NCBI RefSeq assembly: GCF_000455285.1
Contig: NZ_HG005290.1
Span: 21,979-73,188 of the forward strand
DNA length: 51,210 nt
Source of the DNA: Candidatus Stoquefichus massiliensis AP9
Lineage (GTDB): Bacteria > Bacillota_I > Bacilli_A > Erysipelotrichales > Coprobacillaceae
Direction of reading: 5' to 3'
Shown here piece after piece: positions 7,996 to 17,278 of this stretch (its first letter is position 1; each line of letters begins with the position of its first letter). The notes under the pieces were generated by a model. It was not told the origin of the DNA. It did no database searches and worked only from the letters and a program-made list of their open reading frames with translations. Position numbers and translations under genes: made by a program.

Positions 7996-8012
7996 AAGTG
8001 AGGTGGGATAAT

Positions 8013-8810
8013 GTGTTAATATTTGTTAATCATGATGATATGCGTTCTTTAGAATTGATGGAAGAAATGATACGTCGGGGCTATTATGTGAGTGATCAGT
8101 TTAAAGATATGAGATATGCAGATGTTCTTTATTTAGGATTGAAAGGACCAGATAGAAAGAATCGTATAACAACACATCAGGAAACAGAAATTATTGATCA
8201 AAATATTTTTAAAAGTTTAAAGGAAAACTGTTTGATAATAACATTGATTGATAATGGATATTTGGAAGAACTATCGAAAGTGTTTCATTTTCGATATATT
8301 GCTCTTTTGAATGATGAAAATTTTGTAAAGAAAAATAGTATATTAACGGCCGAAGGTTTGATAGCCTATGTCATAGGACATCGTAGGATGCCAATATATC
8401 AAAGTCATGTTGATGTTTTAGGTTTTGGACATTGTGCAAAACCGATCATTGAATATCTTGTCGCGATGAAAGCTGAAGTAAGGGTTGCAGTAAGAAACGC
8501 ACAATATCAAAAAGAAATCGAAGCAATGGGAGCTCAATATATTGCAATTCAAGATTTGAATTTATCGCAAACTGATATATTAATCAATACAGTTCCTTCT
8601 GTTATTCTGAAAGAAGAACAGTTGAAAGATAGTTGTCAACATATAATGATTGTTGATATTGCTTCATATCCATATGGAATTGATCATCACTATGCTTTAT
8701 CAAAAGGAATGAATTGTCAGATTTTATCATCAATACCATGTAAATATGCTTATGGATATGCTGGTATGATGGTTGCTAATGTTATTGAAAGGGAGTTAGA
8801 GAATGCTTAA
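8013..8810 (+). CDS. dpaA: Dipicolinate synthase subunit A
   Basis: One half of the mother-cell enzyme that oxidises dihydrodipicolinate (or its hydroxy precursor) to dipicolinic acid, the spore core chelator of Ca2+. About 265 aa. The C-terminal half is an NAD(P)-binding Rossmann domain: VDVLGFGHCAKPIIEYL (about residues 134-150), then ILINTVPSVIL, IVDIASYPYGID, and the terminal IPCKYAYGYAGMMVANVI, each aligned with Bacillus SpoVFA segments. The open frame extends back to ATG 7953, but that codon lies in the previous terminator. GTG 8013 has an SD (AGGTGG, 8001-8006) and starts the first beta strand VLIFVNHDD, so I use it. The gene overlaps dpaB by eight bases. Confidence 0.9.
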   Translation: MLIFVNHDDMRSLELMEEMIRRGYYVSDQFKDMRYADVLYLGLKGPDRKNRITTHQETEIIDQNIFKSLKENCLIITLIDNGYLEELSKVFHFRYIALLNDENFVKKNSILTAEGLIAYVIGHRRMPIYQSHVDVLGFGHCAKPIIEYLVAMKAEVRVAVRNAQYQKEIEAMGAQYIAIQDLNLSQTDILINTVPSVILKEEQLKDSCQHIMIVDIASYPYGIDHHYALSKGMNCQILSSIPCKYAYGYAGMMVANVIERELENA

Positions 8811-9381
8811 ATTAGGAATATGTATTACTGGATCTTTTTGCAGCATGGATGATATGTTATATGTTTTAGATGAATTAAAAGATGATTATGATATTGAGGT
8901 CTTTTTAACTCCACATGTGAATATAATGAATACGAGATTTTATTCTCATGAGGATTTAAAAACTGAAATTCAAAAAAGAGTAGGGCAGAAAATTCATACA
9001 ACAATTCAAGAAGCTGAAGTTTATGGACCAATGAAGAAATTAGATGCGGTTCTTGTTTATCCGTGTGATGCGTCTACATTAGCTAAATTAAATCATGGTA
9101 TTAATGATAATGCTGTGACAATGCTTATTAAGTCATCTTTAAGGAATGCTACTCCTATTGTTCTTGGAGTTTATTCTAATGATATTTTGTCTTTTAGTGG
9201 ACAAAATTTATTTACGTTGATGGGACGTAAGCACTTTTACTTTGTTCCTATGTATCAAGATCATTATAAAAATAAACCTAACAGTATGATTGCCTGTAAA
9301 AACAAAGTGAAAAAAACTTTATTATGTGCTTTAGAAAACAAACAATATCAGCCTTTCATATTAGGATATAAGGAGGTATAA
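8803..9381 (+). CDS. dpaB: Dipicolinate synthase subunit B
   Basis: Flavoprotein-like partner of DpaA, 192 aa, normal length. The N terminus KLGICITGSFCSM is the family's nucleotide-binding loop. Further recognisable parts are TPHVN near residue 45, VYPCDASTLAKLNHGINDNAVTML (about 85-108), PIVLGVYSND, and GRKHFYFVPMYQD. Together with DpaA it makes dipicolinic acid in the mother cell late in sporulation. The overlap with dpaA and a 1-base gap to dapA indicate one operon with translational coupling. Confidence 0.93.
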   Translation: MLKLGICITGSFCSMDDMLYVLDELKDDYDIEVFLTPHVNIMNTRFYSHEDLKTEIQKRVGQKIHTTIQEAEVYGPMKKLDAVLVYPCDASTLAKLNHGINDNAVTMLIKSSLRNATPIVLGVYSNDILSFSGQNLFTLMGRKHFYFVPMYQDHYKNKPNSMIACKNKVKKTLLCALENKQYQPFILGYKEV

Positions 9382-9382
9382 A

Positions 9383-10234
9383 ATGAGAGAGATATTTACT
9401 GCTTTAATAACACCTTTTAATCAAGATCAATCAATAGATTATCCTGGATTATATCGTATTATGGATAAACTGATTGAAGAAGGGAATAAATCATTTTTAT
9501 TATGTGGAACAACTGGTGAAACTTCAACATTAAAATTAGATGAAAGAAGAATGTTAGTTGAAAATGTTTTGGAAAAATACCCAACCATTCGTGTCATTGT
9601 GGGCATTAGTTCTAATAGCACATCTCAAGTAATACGACATATTCAAATGTATAAAGATAATCCTCGTATTTATGCATTTTTAGTTATTGTCCCTTATTAT
9701 ATCAAACCTAGCCAAAGTGGTATTTTTAAACATTTTGATTTAATTGCTTCATCAACAGAAAAGAAAATCATGATTTATAATATTCCTAGTCGTTGTGGAG
9801 TGGCTATTGAAGTATCTACAGTGATTCGTTTAGCTAATAAACATAAAAATATTATTGGTATGAAACAATGTGGTCCTTTAGAAGAAATTCATCAGATTAA
9901 AGATGCTTTACCTCAATTTAAGGTTTATATTGGTGATGATCATTTGTTATTAGAAGGATTAAAACAAAGAGCAGATGGTGTTATTTCAGTAACTAGTCAT
10001 TTAGATTATCCATTAATTGAAGAAATATGCAAAAATGAGAATGTCTTTGATGATCGCTATTTAAAATTAATTAGTGAATATGTTTTTATTGAACCATCAC
10101 CTGCACCTATTAAGTATATCTTAAGTCAACTTGGGTATATTCAAAATATATTACGTTGTCCTTTAACACCAATTGGTGAAGCTTCTGAAGTTAAGTTAGC
10201 ACCATTAATTGAAAAATATAAGAAAATGATTTGA
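9383..10234 (+). CDS. dapA: 4-hydroxy-tetrahydrodipicolinate synthase
   Basis: Condenses pyruvate with aspartate semialdehyde to give the precursor of both lysine/diaminopimelate and dipicolinate; cytoplasmic TIM barrel of 283 aa. Active-site residues are all visible: Lys161 (GMKQC) for the Schiff base, Tyr132 (IYNIPSR), Thr43-Thr44 (CGTTGE), Arg137, and the PYY segment at 104-106. The Lys segment reads GMKQC in place of the common GIKEAS. SD AAGGAGG at 9370-9376. Placed third in the dpa operon, it probably supplies precursor for spore dipicolinate; whether it is the only dapA in the genome cannot be told from here. Confidence 0.93.
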   Translation: MREIFTALITPFNQDQSIDYPGLYRIMDKLIEEGNKSFLLCGTTGETSTLKLDERRMLVENVLEKYPTIRVIVGISSNSTSQVIRHIQMYKDNPRIYAFLVIVPYYIKPSQSGIFKHFDLIASSTEKKIMIYNIPSRCGVAIEVSTVIRLANKHKNIIGMKQCGPLEEIHQIKDALPQFKVYIGDDHLLLEGLKQRADGVISVTSHLDYPLIEEICKNENVFDDRYLKLISEYVFIEPSPAPIKYILSQLGYIQNILRCPLTPIGEASEVKLAPLIEKYKKMI

Positions 10235-10346
10235 TGAGTGGCACTTTATATGATATGATAATCATACTTTTGAAAAAACTATACACAATATAAAAAGACA
10301 TGTATAATGATTATAGTTATATACAAAGAAAAGAAAGGGTGAAAAA

Positions 10347-12041
10347 ATGAAAAACGATATCATTAGGTTTATACCTATGGGTGGACAGGCAGAAATGGGC
10401 AAAAGCATGTACTGCTTTGAAATTAATGAAAAGATATTTATAATAGATTCAGGTTTCCGTTTTCCTGATTCAGATAAACTAGGTGTTGATGTCATCATTC
10501 CTAGTTTTACATATTTAGAAGAGAGGTTAGATCAAATTGCTGCGATTATTATTACGCATGGTCATGATGATGCAATGGCCGCATTACCATATCTTTTACA
10601 AAGCGTGAATGTTCCTGTATATGCTCCTGATTTAACTGGAGATTTAATTGAACAGATGATTGATCGCTTTCAGCGTCATAATCGTGTAAAATTGGATTTA
10701 GATTTACGTCGTGTCAATCGAAATGCTTCTATTGATATAGAAGGTATTCCAGTTGAGTTCTTTCCAGTGACACATTCGATTCCTGGAAGTGTAGGCGTGG
10801 CATTGTGGACGAATAGAGGGTATTTGGTTTATAGTGGTGAATTTATTATTGATTTTGGTGCTCCTGAGGGATTTAGATGTGATATTCAAAAGATGATGGA
10901 GATAGGGAAAAAAGGTGTTTTGGCTTTATTGGTGGAATCATCAAGTGCAAAGCATGAAGGCTATACATCACCAAATCATAAATTAACAAATAAGATTGAT
11001 CATATTTTTGAAGATAGTAATGAGAGAATTATTATTTCAAGTTATGCTCAAAATGTTTTTAGAACAAAAGAGATTATTGAATTAACAAAGAAATATAAAC
11101 GTCAGATTGTTTTCTATGGTAGAGATAAATATGACAAAACAAATAGTTTATTGCGTATAGGAAAAAAATCAAAAGAACCAATTATTGATGTACCAGTGCA
11201 ATTATTAGGAAAAAAAGAAAATATTGGCCAATCTCAATATGATAGTAATTATGTTATTTTATTAAGTGGAAGTCCACGTCATATTTATCATGATATATGT
11301 GATATTATTGATGGAGGAGATGAACTGTTAAAATTGAGATCAGGAGACACATTTGTTGTTGCTTCTCCAGTTTTACCAGGAACTGAGAAAATTGCGAATA
11401 AAGCACATAATGGACTTTATAAAACAGATGCCCATATTCATTTATTAAAAAATAAAGATTTATTTTCAATGCATGCTTCTGAAGAAGATATTAAAGTCAT
11501 TATTCAGATATTTAATCCAAAATACTATATTCCAATAAAAGGTGAATATCAGCATTTGATTTTTAATCAGCAAATTGCTTTGGAGATGGGAATAGACAAA
11601 GATCATATTGTGATTTTAGATAATGGTGAACGTATTACTTTAAAAGATGGTGAATTAATACCAGGACGTGAATCTTTTGAAATTGAAGATGTGATGATTG
11701 ATGGTATTGGAATTGGTGATGTTGGTGAGAAAGTCATTGATGATCGTATTCAGCTTGCAAATGATGGTGTTGTTATTGTTGGTTTGACAATTTCTCGTGA
11801 AACAAAGGAAATTATTGCTCAAACTGATTGTCAGTCAAGAGGGTTTGTATATTTAAAGGATTCGGAGTATGTTATTAAACATGTTATTGAAATTTGTGAG
11901 AATGTTGTTGGTAGGTTAAAAGAAGATCCACAGTTAGAAATTGCTGATATTAGATCGATGATGAAAGATCAGTCAATGAAATATATTATTAAAGAAACTG
12001 GGAAAAAACCTGTTTTTATAGGTGTTGTTGTAGAAATCTAA
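10347..12041 (+). CDS. rnjB: RNase J2-like ribonuclease J family protein
   Basis: Metallo-beta-lactamase/beta-CASP protein of 564 aa (RNase J class, mRNA decay and rRNA maturation). The catalytic zinc site looks damaged. The HxHxDH motif reads HGHDDA (71-76), losing the last His. The GDF segment reads GEF (164-166). The HxSGH motif reads LFSMH (372-376). The C-terminal PVHGEY motif reads PIKGEY (396-401). As I recall, Bacillus RNase J2 has similar losses (HGHDEN, PVNGEY) and works mainly as partner of J1. The gene order dpa-dapA-rnj-spoIIIE also equals that around Bacillus rnjB. SD AAAGGGTGA at 10335-10343; a TATAAT at 10303-10308 is a possible -10. A catalytically active J1 is expected elsewhere in the genome. 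Confidence 0.85.
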   Translation: MKNDIIRFIPMGGQAEMGKSMYCFEINEKIFIIDSGFRFPDSDKLGVDVIIPSFTYLEERLDQIAAIIITHGHDDAMAALPYLLQSVNVPVYAPDLTGDLIEQMIDRFQRHNRVKLDLDLRRVNRNASIDIEGIPVEFFPVTHSIPGSVGVALWTNRGYLVYSGEFIIDFGAPEGFRCDIQKMMEIGKKGVLALLVESSSAKHEGYTSPNHKLTNKIDHIFEDSNERIIISSYAQNVFRTKEIIELTKKYKRQIVFYGRDKYDKTNSLLRIGKKSKEPIIDVPVQLLGKKENIGQSQYDSNYVILLSGSPRHIYHDICDIIDGGDELLKLRSGDTFVVASPVLPGTEKIANKAHNGLYKTDAHIHLLKNKDLFSMHASEEDIKVIIQIFNPKYYIPIKGEYQHLIFNQQIALEMGIDKDHIVILDNGERITLKDGELIPGRESFEIEDVMIDGIGIGDVGEKVIDDRIQLANDGVVIVGLTISRETKEIIAQTDCQSRGFVYLKDSEYVIKHVIEICENVVGRLKEDPQLEIADIRSMMKDQSMKYIIKETGKKPVFIGVVVEI

Positions 12042-12067
12042 GCAAGAGAAAATCTTGCTTTTTCTTT
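12041..12067 (+). terminator. Terminator after rnjB
   Basis: AGCAAGA (12041-12047) and TCTTGCT (12053-12059) around a 5-base loop, followed by a T-rich tail. Confidence 0.85.
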
Positions 12068-12119
12068 TCATTGAAAGAATATTTTGTTATAATGGGTAAA
12101 GCGAAAGAAGGTGAGGATA

Positions 12120-14402
12120 TTGGCTAAGTCAAAACGCTCTAAAAAATCTAAACAACAACTTATTGAAGAGACATTAAGATTAAGAATTATCACTTTACTT
12201 GGTATTTTCTTGATTATTATTGCAGCCTTAAGATTAGGTTTTATTGGGCAGGGTCTTCATCAATGCTTTGCATTTATCGTTGGAAATCTTTATGGGGTTG
12301 TATATTTGGGTTTGATTGTTTTAGGGATTTATATCATTTATAAGGCGTCTATTCCTAGATTGAATGGGCCTGAAGCCATTGGTATATATTTAATTTTTGT
12401 GAGTGCTGTGACCATTGCCTCGTTGCCAAGCCAACCACAGGTAAAAGGACTAGGTGTTATCAATACATATATACAAAGTCGTTTGTTTAATAAAGGTGGT
12501 TTTTTAGGGACTGTTTTTTATGGGTCTTTTAGTGCGTTGTTTGATTATTTAGGAGCACTTATTTTAGCAATTGTTATTTTATTAATTGGATGTGCTTTAT
12601 TGTTTAGTAAGATCTATATGCAATATCAGTCACAACATAAAAAGAAAAAGAAGAAAAAATCAATACATAAACAATCAGTTGAATCAAGTGAACCATCAGT
12701 TCAAACAATTGTTTTAAAAAAGAAATCACATTTCTTTGATTTCTTATCTAAAGACCAGGAGATTCCGTTATTCCCTGATGATGTTTTTGAAGATTCACCA
12801 TCAGATCGACCATTGGATCCAGAAATTACGAGTGCATTTGAATTTAATGATCAAAATATGAAATTAGATATTAAGGAAATGACACCATTAGAAGAAACAA
12901 AAGAAGAGGAAGAAAAGATAATCAAACCAAGTGTAAAAACATCTTCTCATTATCAATTACCACCACTCTCTTTATTATCTACAAAATCAACAAATAATGC
13001 TTCAAAAGAAAGAAACTCAGCAAATAAAAATGCAACACGTTTAACAACTGTTCTTAAACAATTTGGCGTCAATGCTACCATTGAAAATACCTTTATTGGA
13101 CCAACAATTACCAAATATGAATTAAAATTAGAAACAGGTACAAGAGTTAATAAAATATTACAATTACAGGATGACATTAAGTTAGCTTTAGCAACTGCTG
13201 ATATTCGTATTGAAGCACCTATTCCAGGTAAACCATATGTTGGTATAGAAGTCCCTAATCAGACTGCTTCAATGGTAGGTTTTAAAGATGTTTTTAAAGC
13301 ATTGCAATCTCAAAAGAAACTTGCTGATAATAAATTGGTTGTAGCATTAGGAAAAGATGTTTCAGGTCAACCTATATATGCTGAATTAGATAAAATGCCA
13401 CATTTGTTAATCGCAGGAGCTACAGGTTCAGGGAAATCAGTATGCGTTAATACGATTATCACTTCCATTTTAATGCGCGCAAAACCAGATGAAGTGAAAC
13501 TTATTTTAGTAGATCCAAAAAAGGTTGAATTATCTATTTATAATGGTATTCCTCATCTTTTAGCACCAGTTGTGACTGATCCTAAAAAGGCGGCTGCAGT
13601 TTTACGTGAAGTCGTAGCGGAAATGGAAAGACGGTATGATGTTTTTGCAAGTGTCAATGCTAGAAATATTAAAAGTTATAATGAATTTGCACATACATAC
13701 AATGAGGATAAGAATGAATCAGACCAAAAAGAAATTTTATCTTATCATGTCATTATTTTGGATGAAGTTGCTGATTTGATGATGGTCGCAAGTAAAGAAG
13801 TAGAAGATTGTATTATGCGTATTTCACAGATGGCTAGAGCTGCAGGTATTCATTTGATTGTTGCGACTCAACGTCCATCAACTGATATTATTACTGGTGT
13901 TATCAAAGCCAATATTCCTTCTCGTATTGCTTTTGCAGTTTCGTCAAGTATTGATTCACGTACGATTTTAGATACATCAGGTGCAGAAAAATTACTTGGA
14001 AAAGGAGATATGTTATTTTCTCCGATGGGAGCATCTTCACCAGTACGTGTACAAGGATGCTTTGTCTCAGATGAAGAAGTTGCATCAATTGTTCATTATG
14101 TATCAACACAACAAGAAGTAGTTTATGAAGAAAAATATGTGAATGCAAAAAGTATTTCGTCTAGTTCATCATCGAATGGGGATAGTTCGGATGATGAAGA
14201 TGAAGAATATGAAATGTGTCGTGAATTTGTCATTCAGGCTCAGAAAGCGAGCACTTCACTGTTACAAAGAAAATTTCGTATTGGCTACAATAAAGCAGCA
14301 CGCATTATTGATCAATTAGAGGAAGAGGGCGTTATTGGACCGCAACTAGGCAGCAAGCCAAGAGAAGTTTTCATTCGTCAATATCATGAAGAAGATTTAT
14401 AA
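12120..14402 (+). CDS. spoIIIE: DNA translocase SpoIIIE/FtsK
   Basis: Septum-located ATP-driven DNA pump, about 760 aa. The N terminus holds a basic patch and about four membrane helices (residues 22-170), followed by a Lys-rich linker. The motor has Walker A GATGSGKS (433-440) and Walker B IILDEVADLM. The C-terminal gamma winged helix (about 690-755; RKFRIGYNKAARIIDQLEEEG) reads sequence polarity. The frame can be read from GTG 12111, but that codon is itself part of the SD (AAGGTGAGG, 12108-12116), which suits TTG 12120, giving the typical MAKSKRSKK start. By its place after rnjB it is the SpoIIIE orthologue; it may serve division as well as forespore chromosome transfer. Confidence 0.92.
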   Translation: MAKSKRSKKSKQQLIEETLRLRIITLLGIFLIIIAALRLGFIGQGLHQCFAFIVGNLYGVVYLGLIVLGIYIIYKASIPRLNGPEAIGIYLIFVSAVTIASLPSQPQVKGLGVINTYIQSRLFNKGGFLGTVFYGSFSALFDYLGALILAIVILLIGCALLFSKIYMQYQSQHKKKKKKKSIHKQSVESSEPSVQTIVLKKKSHFFDFLSKDQEIPLFPDDVFEDSPSDRPLDPEITSAFEFNDQNMKLDIKEMTPLEETKEEEEKIIKPSVKTSSHYQLPPLSLLSTKSTNNASKERNSANKNATRLTTVLKQFGVNATIENTFIGPTITKYELKLETGTRVNKILQLQDDIKLALATADIRIEAPIPGKPYVGIEVPNQTASMVGFKDVFKALQSQKKLADNKLVVALGKDVSGQPIYAELDKMPHLLIAGATGSGKSVCVNTIITSILMRAKPDEVKLILVDPKKVELSIYNGIPHLLAPVVTDPKKAAAVLREVVAEMERRYDVFASVNARNIKSYNEFAHTYNEDKNESDQKEILSYHVIILDEVADLMMVASKEVEDCIMRISQMARAAGIHLIVATQRPSTDIITGVIKANIPSRIAFAVSSSIDSRTILDTSGAEKLLGKGDMLFSPMGASSPVRVQGCFVSDEEVASIVHYVSTQQEVVYEEKYVNAKSISSSSSSNGDSSDDEDEEYEMCREFVIQAQKASTSLLQRKFRIGYNKAARIIDQLEEEGVIGPQLGSKPREVFIRQYHEEDL

Positions 14403-14406
14403 TTGA

Positions 14407-14470
14407 AGAGAAATTGGGCATAATATATGAAAATGTTTTCTATTATGTACAATCTCTCTTTTCATTTTGT
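14407..14470 (+). terminator. Long hairpin after spoIIIE
   Basis: Imperfect long stem: GAGAAATTG near 14408 pairs with CAATCTCTC near 14452-14460, and an inner GCATAATA pairs with TATTATGT. T-rich sequence follows. Confidence 0.5.
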
Positions 14471-14519
14471 TATTTTAATGTTAAAATATGTGTAGAAATT
14501 CGAAGGAGGAAAACTGAAT

Positions 14520-15647
14520 ATGAAAAAAATGTTTGCGTCATTATTAGCGTTATCATTAATGCTAGTTGGATGCGGTGGTGGAGACAAAAAAACTGATGAC
14601 ACTACTAAAAAAGATGGTAATGCTGAAATTATCATGATTACTGACAAGGGGACTATTGATGACAAGTCATTCAATCAGGGGACTTATGAAGGTGTAGAGG
14701 CTTATGCGAAAAAGAACAATAAGACTTTTAACTACATAAAACCTGTTGCAGCAACTGATGATGAATACAAGAATTCAATTGATCAAGCTGTTAAACAAGG
14801 TGCAAAAGTTATTGTTACTCCAGGTTATTTATTTGAACCAGCTATTTATGCAAAACAAACTGAATATTCTGATGTAAAATTCATATTAATTGATGGTTAT
14901 CCAAACGATGGAAATCAAGAAAATCCAAAATCTAATACTGAAAATAATGCTATTGGAATTAAGTTCCAAGAAGAACAATCTGGTTATTTAGCTGGATATG
15001 CTGCTGTTAAAGAAGGTCATACAAAATTAGGATTTATGGGTGGTATGGCTGTTCCTGCTGTTATGTCTTTTGGATATGGTTATATTCAGGGTGCTGATGC
15101 TGCTGCTAAAGAATTAGGTATTGATGTTTCAATGAATTATCATTATACTGGTGATTTTAAAGCAACTCCTGAAGTTCAAAATACTGCTGCTTCTTGGTAT
15201 AAGAGTGGAATTACTGCAATCTTTGGTTGTGGTGGGGCTGTTGGAAATTCAGTTATGGCTGCTGCTGAAAAAGCTGATCCTGTAGGTGCTGTTATTGGTG
15301 TAGACGTTGATCAGGCAACTGAAAGTAAAACAGTTATGACATCTGCTTATAAACAACTTGCAAATGCTGTTAATGATGCTTTGGCTTCAATTTATAGTGG
15401 TGATTTTGATAAAGTTGATGATGACAAAATTTTATTTAGAGGTGGACAAAATATTGTATTAGGTGCTGCAAACAATGCAATTGGTTTACCTATGGATACT
15501 TCAACATTTAAAAAGTTTACAAAAGCTGATTATGATAAAGTTTACAAAACAATTCAAGATGGAAAAGTAACAATCAAAAATTCAACTGCTGGTGAAGATG
15601 TTTCAGTTATCAAAACAGAAAAAGTAAAAGTTAATTTCATTAAATAA
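14520..15647 (+). CDS. BMP-family nucleoside-binding lipoprotein
   Basis: Surface lipoprotein of 375 aa, substrate-binding component of a nucleoside ABC importer (PnrA/TmpC/NupN family). The signal peptide ends in lipobox LVGC with Cys18, followed by a Gly/Lys/Thr-rich tether. The BMP fold shows the family segments DDKSFNQGTYEG (about 43-54), ATDDEY, a GKxGFMGG-like stretch (KLGFMGGMAVPAV) and IGVDVDQATES. SD AAGGAGGA at 14502-14509. It is followed by its own terminator and then the ATPase and two permeases, which fits higher expression of the binding protein than of the membrane parts. Purine nucleosides are the likely cargo, from family knowledge. Confidence 0.92.
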   Translation: MKKMFASLLALSLMLVGCGGGDKKTDDTTKKDGNAEIIMITDKGTIDDKSFNQGTYEGVEAYAKKNNKTFNYIKPVAATDDEYKNSIDQAVKQGAKVIVTPGYLFEPAIYAKQTEYSDVKFILIDGYPNDGNQENPKSNTENNAIGIKFQEEQSGYLAGYAAVKEGHTKLGFMGGMAVPAVMSFGYGYIQGADAAAKELGIDVSMNYHYTGDFKATPEVQNTAASWYKSGITAIFGCGGAVGNSVMAAAEKADPVGAVIGVDVDQATESKTVMTSAYKQLANAVNDALASIYSGDFDKVDDDKILFRGGQNIVLGAANNAIGLPMDTSTFKKFTKADYDKVYKTIQDGKVTIKNSTAGEDVSVIKTEKVKVNFIK

Positions 15648-15654
15648 GACTTGA

Positions 15655-15692
15655 GAATAGAGATTATTAAGAAATCTCTATTCTTTTTTTAA
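15655..15692 (+). terminator. Terminator or attenuator after the BMP gene
   Basis: Perfect 11-bp stem (15655-15665 with 15673-15683), 7-base loop, then T7. Partial read-through would feed the downstream transporter genes; a TATAAT at 15722-15727 may give them an extra start. Confidence 0.88.
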
Positions 15693-15754
15693 TTTTTATA
15701 CAATTTTCTTGTTATTTCAGTTATAATAATAAGAGGAAAGCATAGGAGGTATGT

Positions 15755-17278
15755 ATGGAAAAGATTATTGAAATGTTGCATATCACCAAAAAGTTTCCAG
15801 GTATAATTGCAAATGATGATATTAATCTGGAACTAAGGAAAGGTGAAATACATGCTCTGTTAGGTGAAAATGGAGCTGGGAAATCCACTTTAATGAGTGT
15901 TTTGTTTGGGCTTTATCAGCCTGAAGAAGGTGAAATTAGACTTAATGGCAAGAAAGTAGATATTAAAGATCCTAATGATGCTAATCGTTTGGGAATTGGA
16001 ATGGTTCATCAACATTTTAAATTGGTACATAATTTTACCGTTTTAGAAAATATTGTATTAGGGGTAGAAGATACACGTAAAGGTATGCTTTATTTAAAAG
16101 ATGCTCGTAAGAAAGTTATGGCTATTTCTGAAAAATACAAGTTAAATGTTGATTGTGATGCATTAATTAGTGATATTACTGTTGGAATGCAACAAAGAGT
16201 TGAAATTATTAAAATGTTATATCGAGATAACAATATTTTAATTTTTGATGAACCAACGGCCGTTTTAACACCTCAAGAGATTGAAGAATTGATGACAATT
16301 ATGCGTGATTTAGCTGCTGAAGGAAAATCTATCCTTTTTATTACACATAAGTTAAATGAAATTAAGGCAGTTGCAGATCGCTGTACTGTTTTGAGAAAAG
16401 GAAAATGTATTGGAACAGTTGATATTAAAGATATAACAAAGGAAGAAATGTCTGAAATGATGGTTGGGCGTAAAGTTAATTTAAATATTGAAAAAGATGA
16501 CGCTCATCCATCTGATATTGTTTTGAGTGTTAAAGATCTTGTTGTAGAAAAAAAGGGACATAAGAATGTTATCAATAATATTTCTTTTGATGTGAGAAAA
16601 GGTGAAATTGTATGTATTGCTGGAATTGATGGCAATGGACAAAGTGAATTGGTTTATGCACTTACTGGGATGATGCCAATTAGTTCTGGTCATGTTATTT
16701 TAAATGGTGAGGATATTACACATGCTTCTATTCGTCATCACAGTACTCACGGTTTATCACATATTCCAGAAGATCGTCATAAACATGGATTGGTGCTAGA
16801 TTATCCATTGTCATATAATATGGTATTACAAAGATATTTTGAGCCAGCATTTTCGAATAAAGGTTTTTTGAAATTTGAAGAAATCAATCAATATACAAAT
16901 GATTTAATTGAACAGTTTGATGTTCGTAGTGGTCAAGGTGCTAAAACATTAGCACGCAGCATGTCAGGCGGAAATCAGCAAAAAGCGATTGTTGCTAGAG
17001 AAATGGATCGTGCACATGACTGCTTGATTGCAGTTCAACCAACACGTGGTTTAGATGTTGGAGCAATTGAATATATTCATAAGAAGATTGTTGAAGAAAG
17101 AGATGCTGGAAAAGCTATATTACTCATTTCTTTGGAATTGGATGAAGTTATGAACTTGGCTGATCGTATTTTAGTGATTTATGAAGGTGAAATTGTAGGA
17201 GAACTTAATCCTAAGGAAACAACATTTAATGAATTAGGATTATATATGTCAGGTTCAAAGAAAGGAGCACAAGTATGA
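15755..17278 (+). CDS. Nucleoside ABC transporter, ATP-binding protein
   Basis: 507 residues with two fused ABC domains, as in NupO/RbsA-type importers. Domain 1 (about 5-245): Walker A GENGAGKST (38-46), signature region VGMQQRVEI, Walker B LIFDEPTAVLTP. Domain 2 (about 255-500): Walker A degenerate (GIDGNGQSEL), signature SGGNQQK, Walker B region changed to CLIAVQPTRGLD, where the catalytic Glu is replaced. Such asymmetry is usual in this subfamily. SD AGGAGG at 15745-15750. The stop overlaps the start of the first permease by four bases (ATGA). Confidence 0.93.
   Translation: MEKIIEMLHITKKFPGIIANDDINLELRKGEIHALLGENGAGKSTLMSVLFGLYQPEEGEIRLNGKKVDIKDPNDANRLGIGMVHQHFKLVHNFTVLENIVLGVEDTRKGMLYLKDARKKVMAISEKYKLNVDCDALISDITVGMQQRVEIIKMLYRDNNILIFDEPTAVLTPQEIEELMTIMRDLAAEGKSILFITHKLNEIKAVADRCTVLRKGKCIGTVDIKDITKEEMSEMMVGRKVNLNIEKDDAHPSDIVLSVKDLVVEKKGHKNVINNISFDVRKGEIVCIAGIDGNGQSELVYALTGMMPISSGHVILNGEDITHASIRHHSTHGLSHIPEDRHKHGLVLDYPLSYNMVLQRYFEPAFSNKGFLKFEEINQYTNDLIEQFDVRSGQGAKTLARSMSGGNQQKAIVAREMDRAHDCLIAVQPTRGLDVGAIEYIHKKIVEERDAGKAILLISLELDEVMNLADRILVIYEGEIVGELNPKETTFNELGLYMSGSKKGAQV

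Noticed and set aside
7983-8012. TTGACA-N18-GATAAT before dpaA as a vegetative promoter
   Set aside because: Transcription would start near 8018, inside the coding sequence that begins at GTG 8013 and after its SD. The overlapping sigma-K pattern fits the gene better.
7953-8012. ATG 7953 as dpaA start
   Set aside because: It lies in the loop and stem of the previous gene's terminator, has no SD of its own, and adds 20 residues not expected for DpaA.
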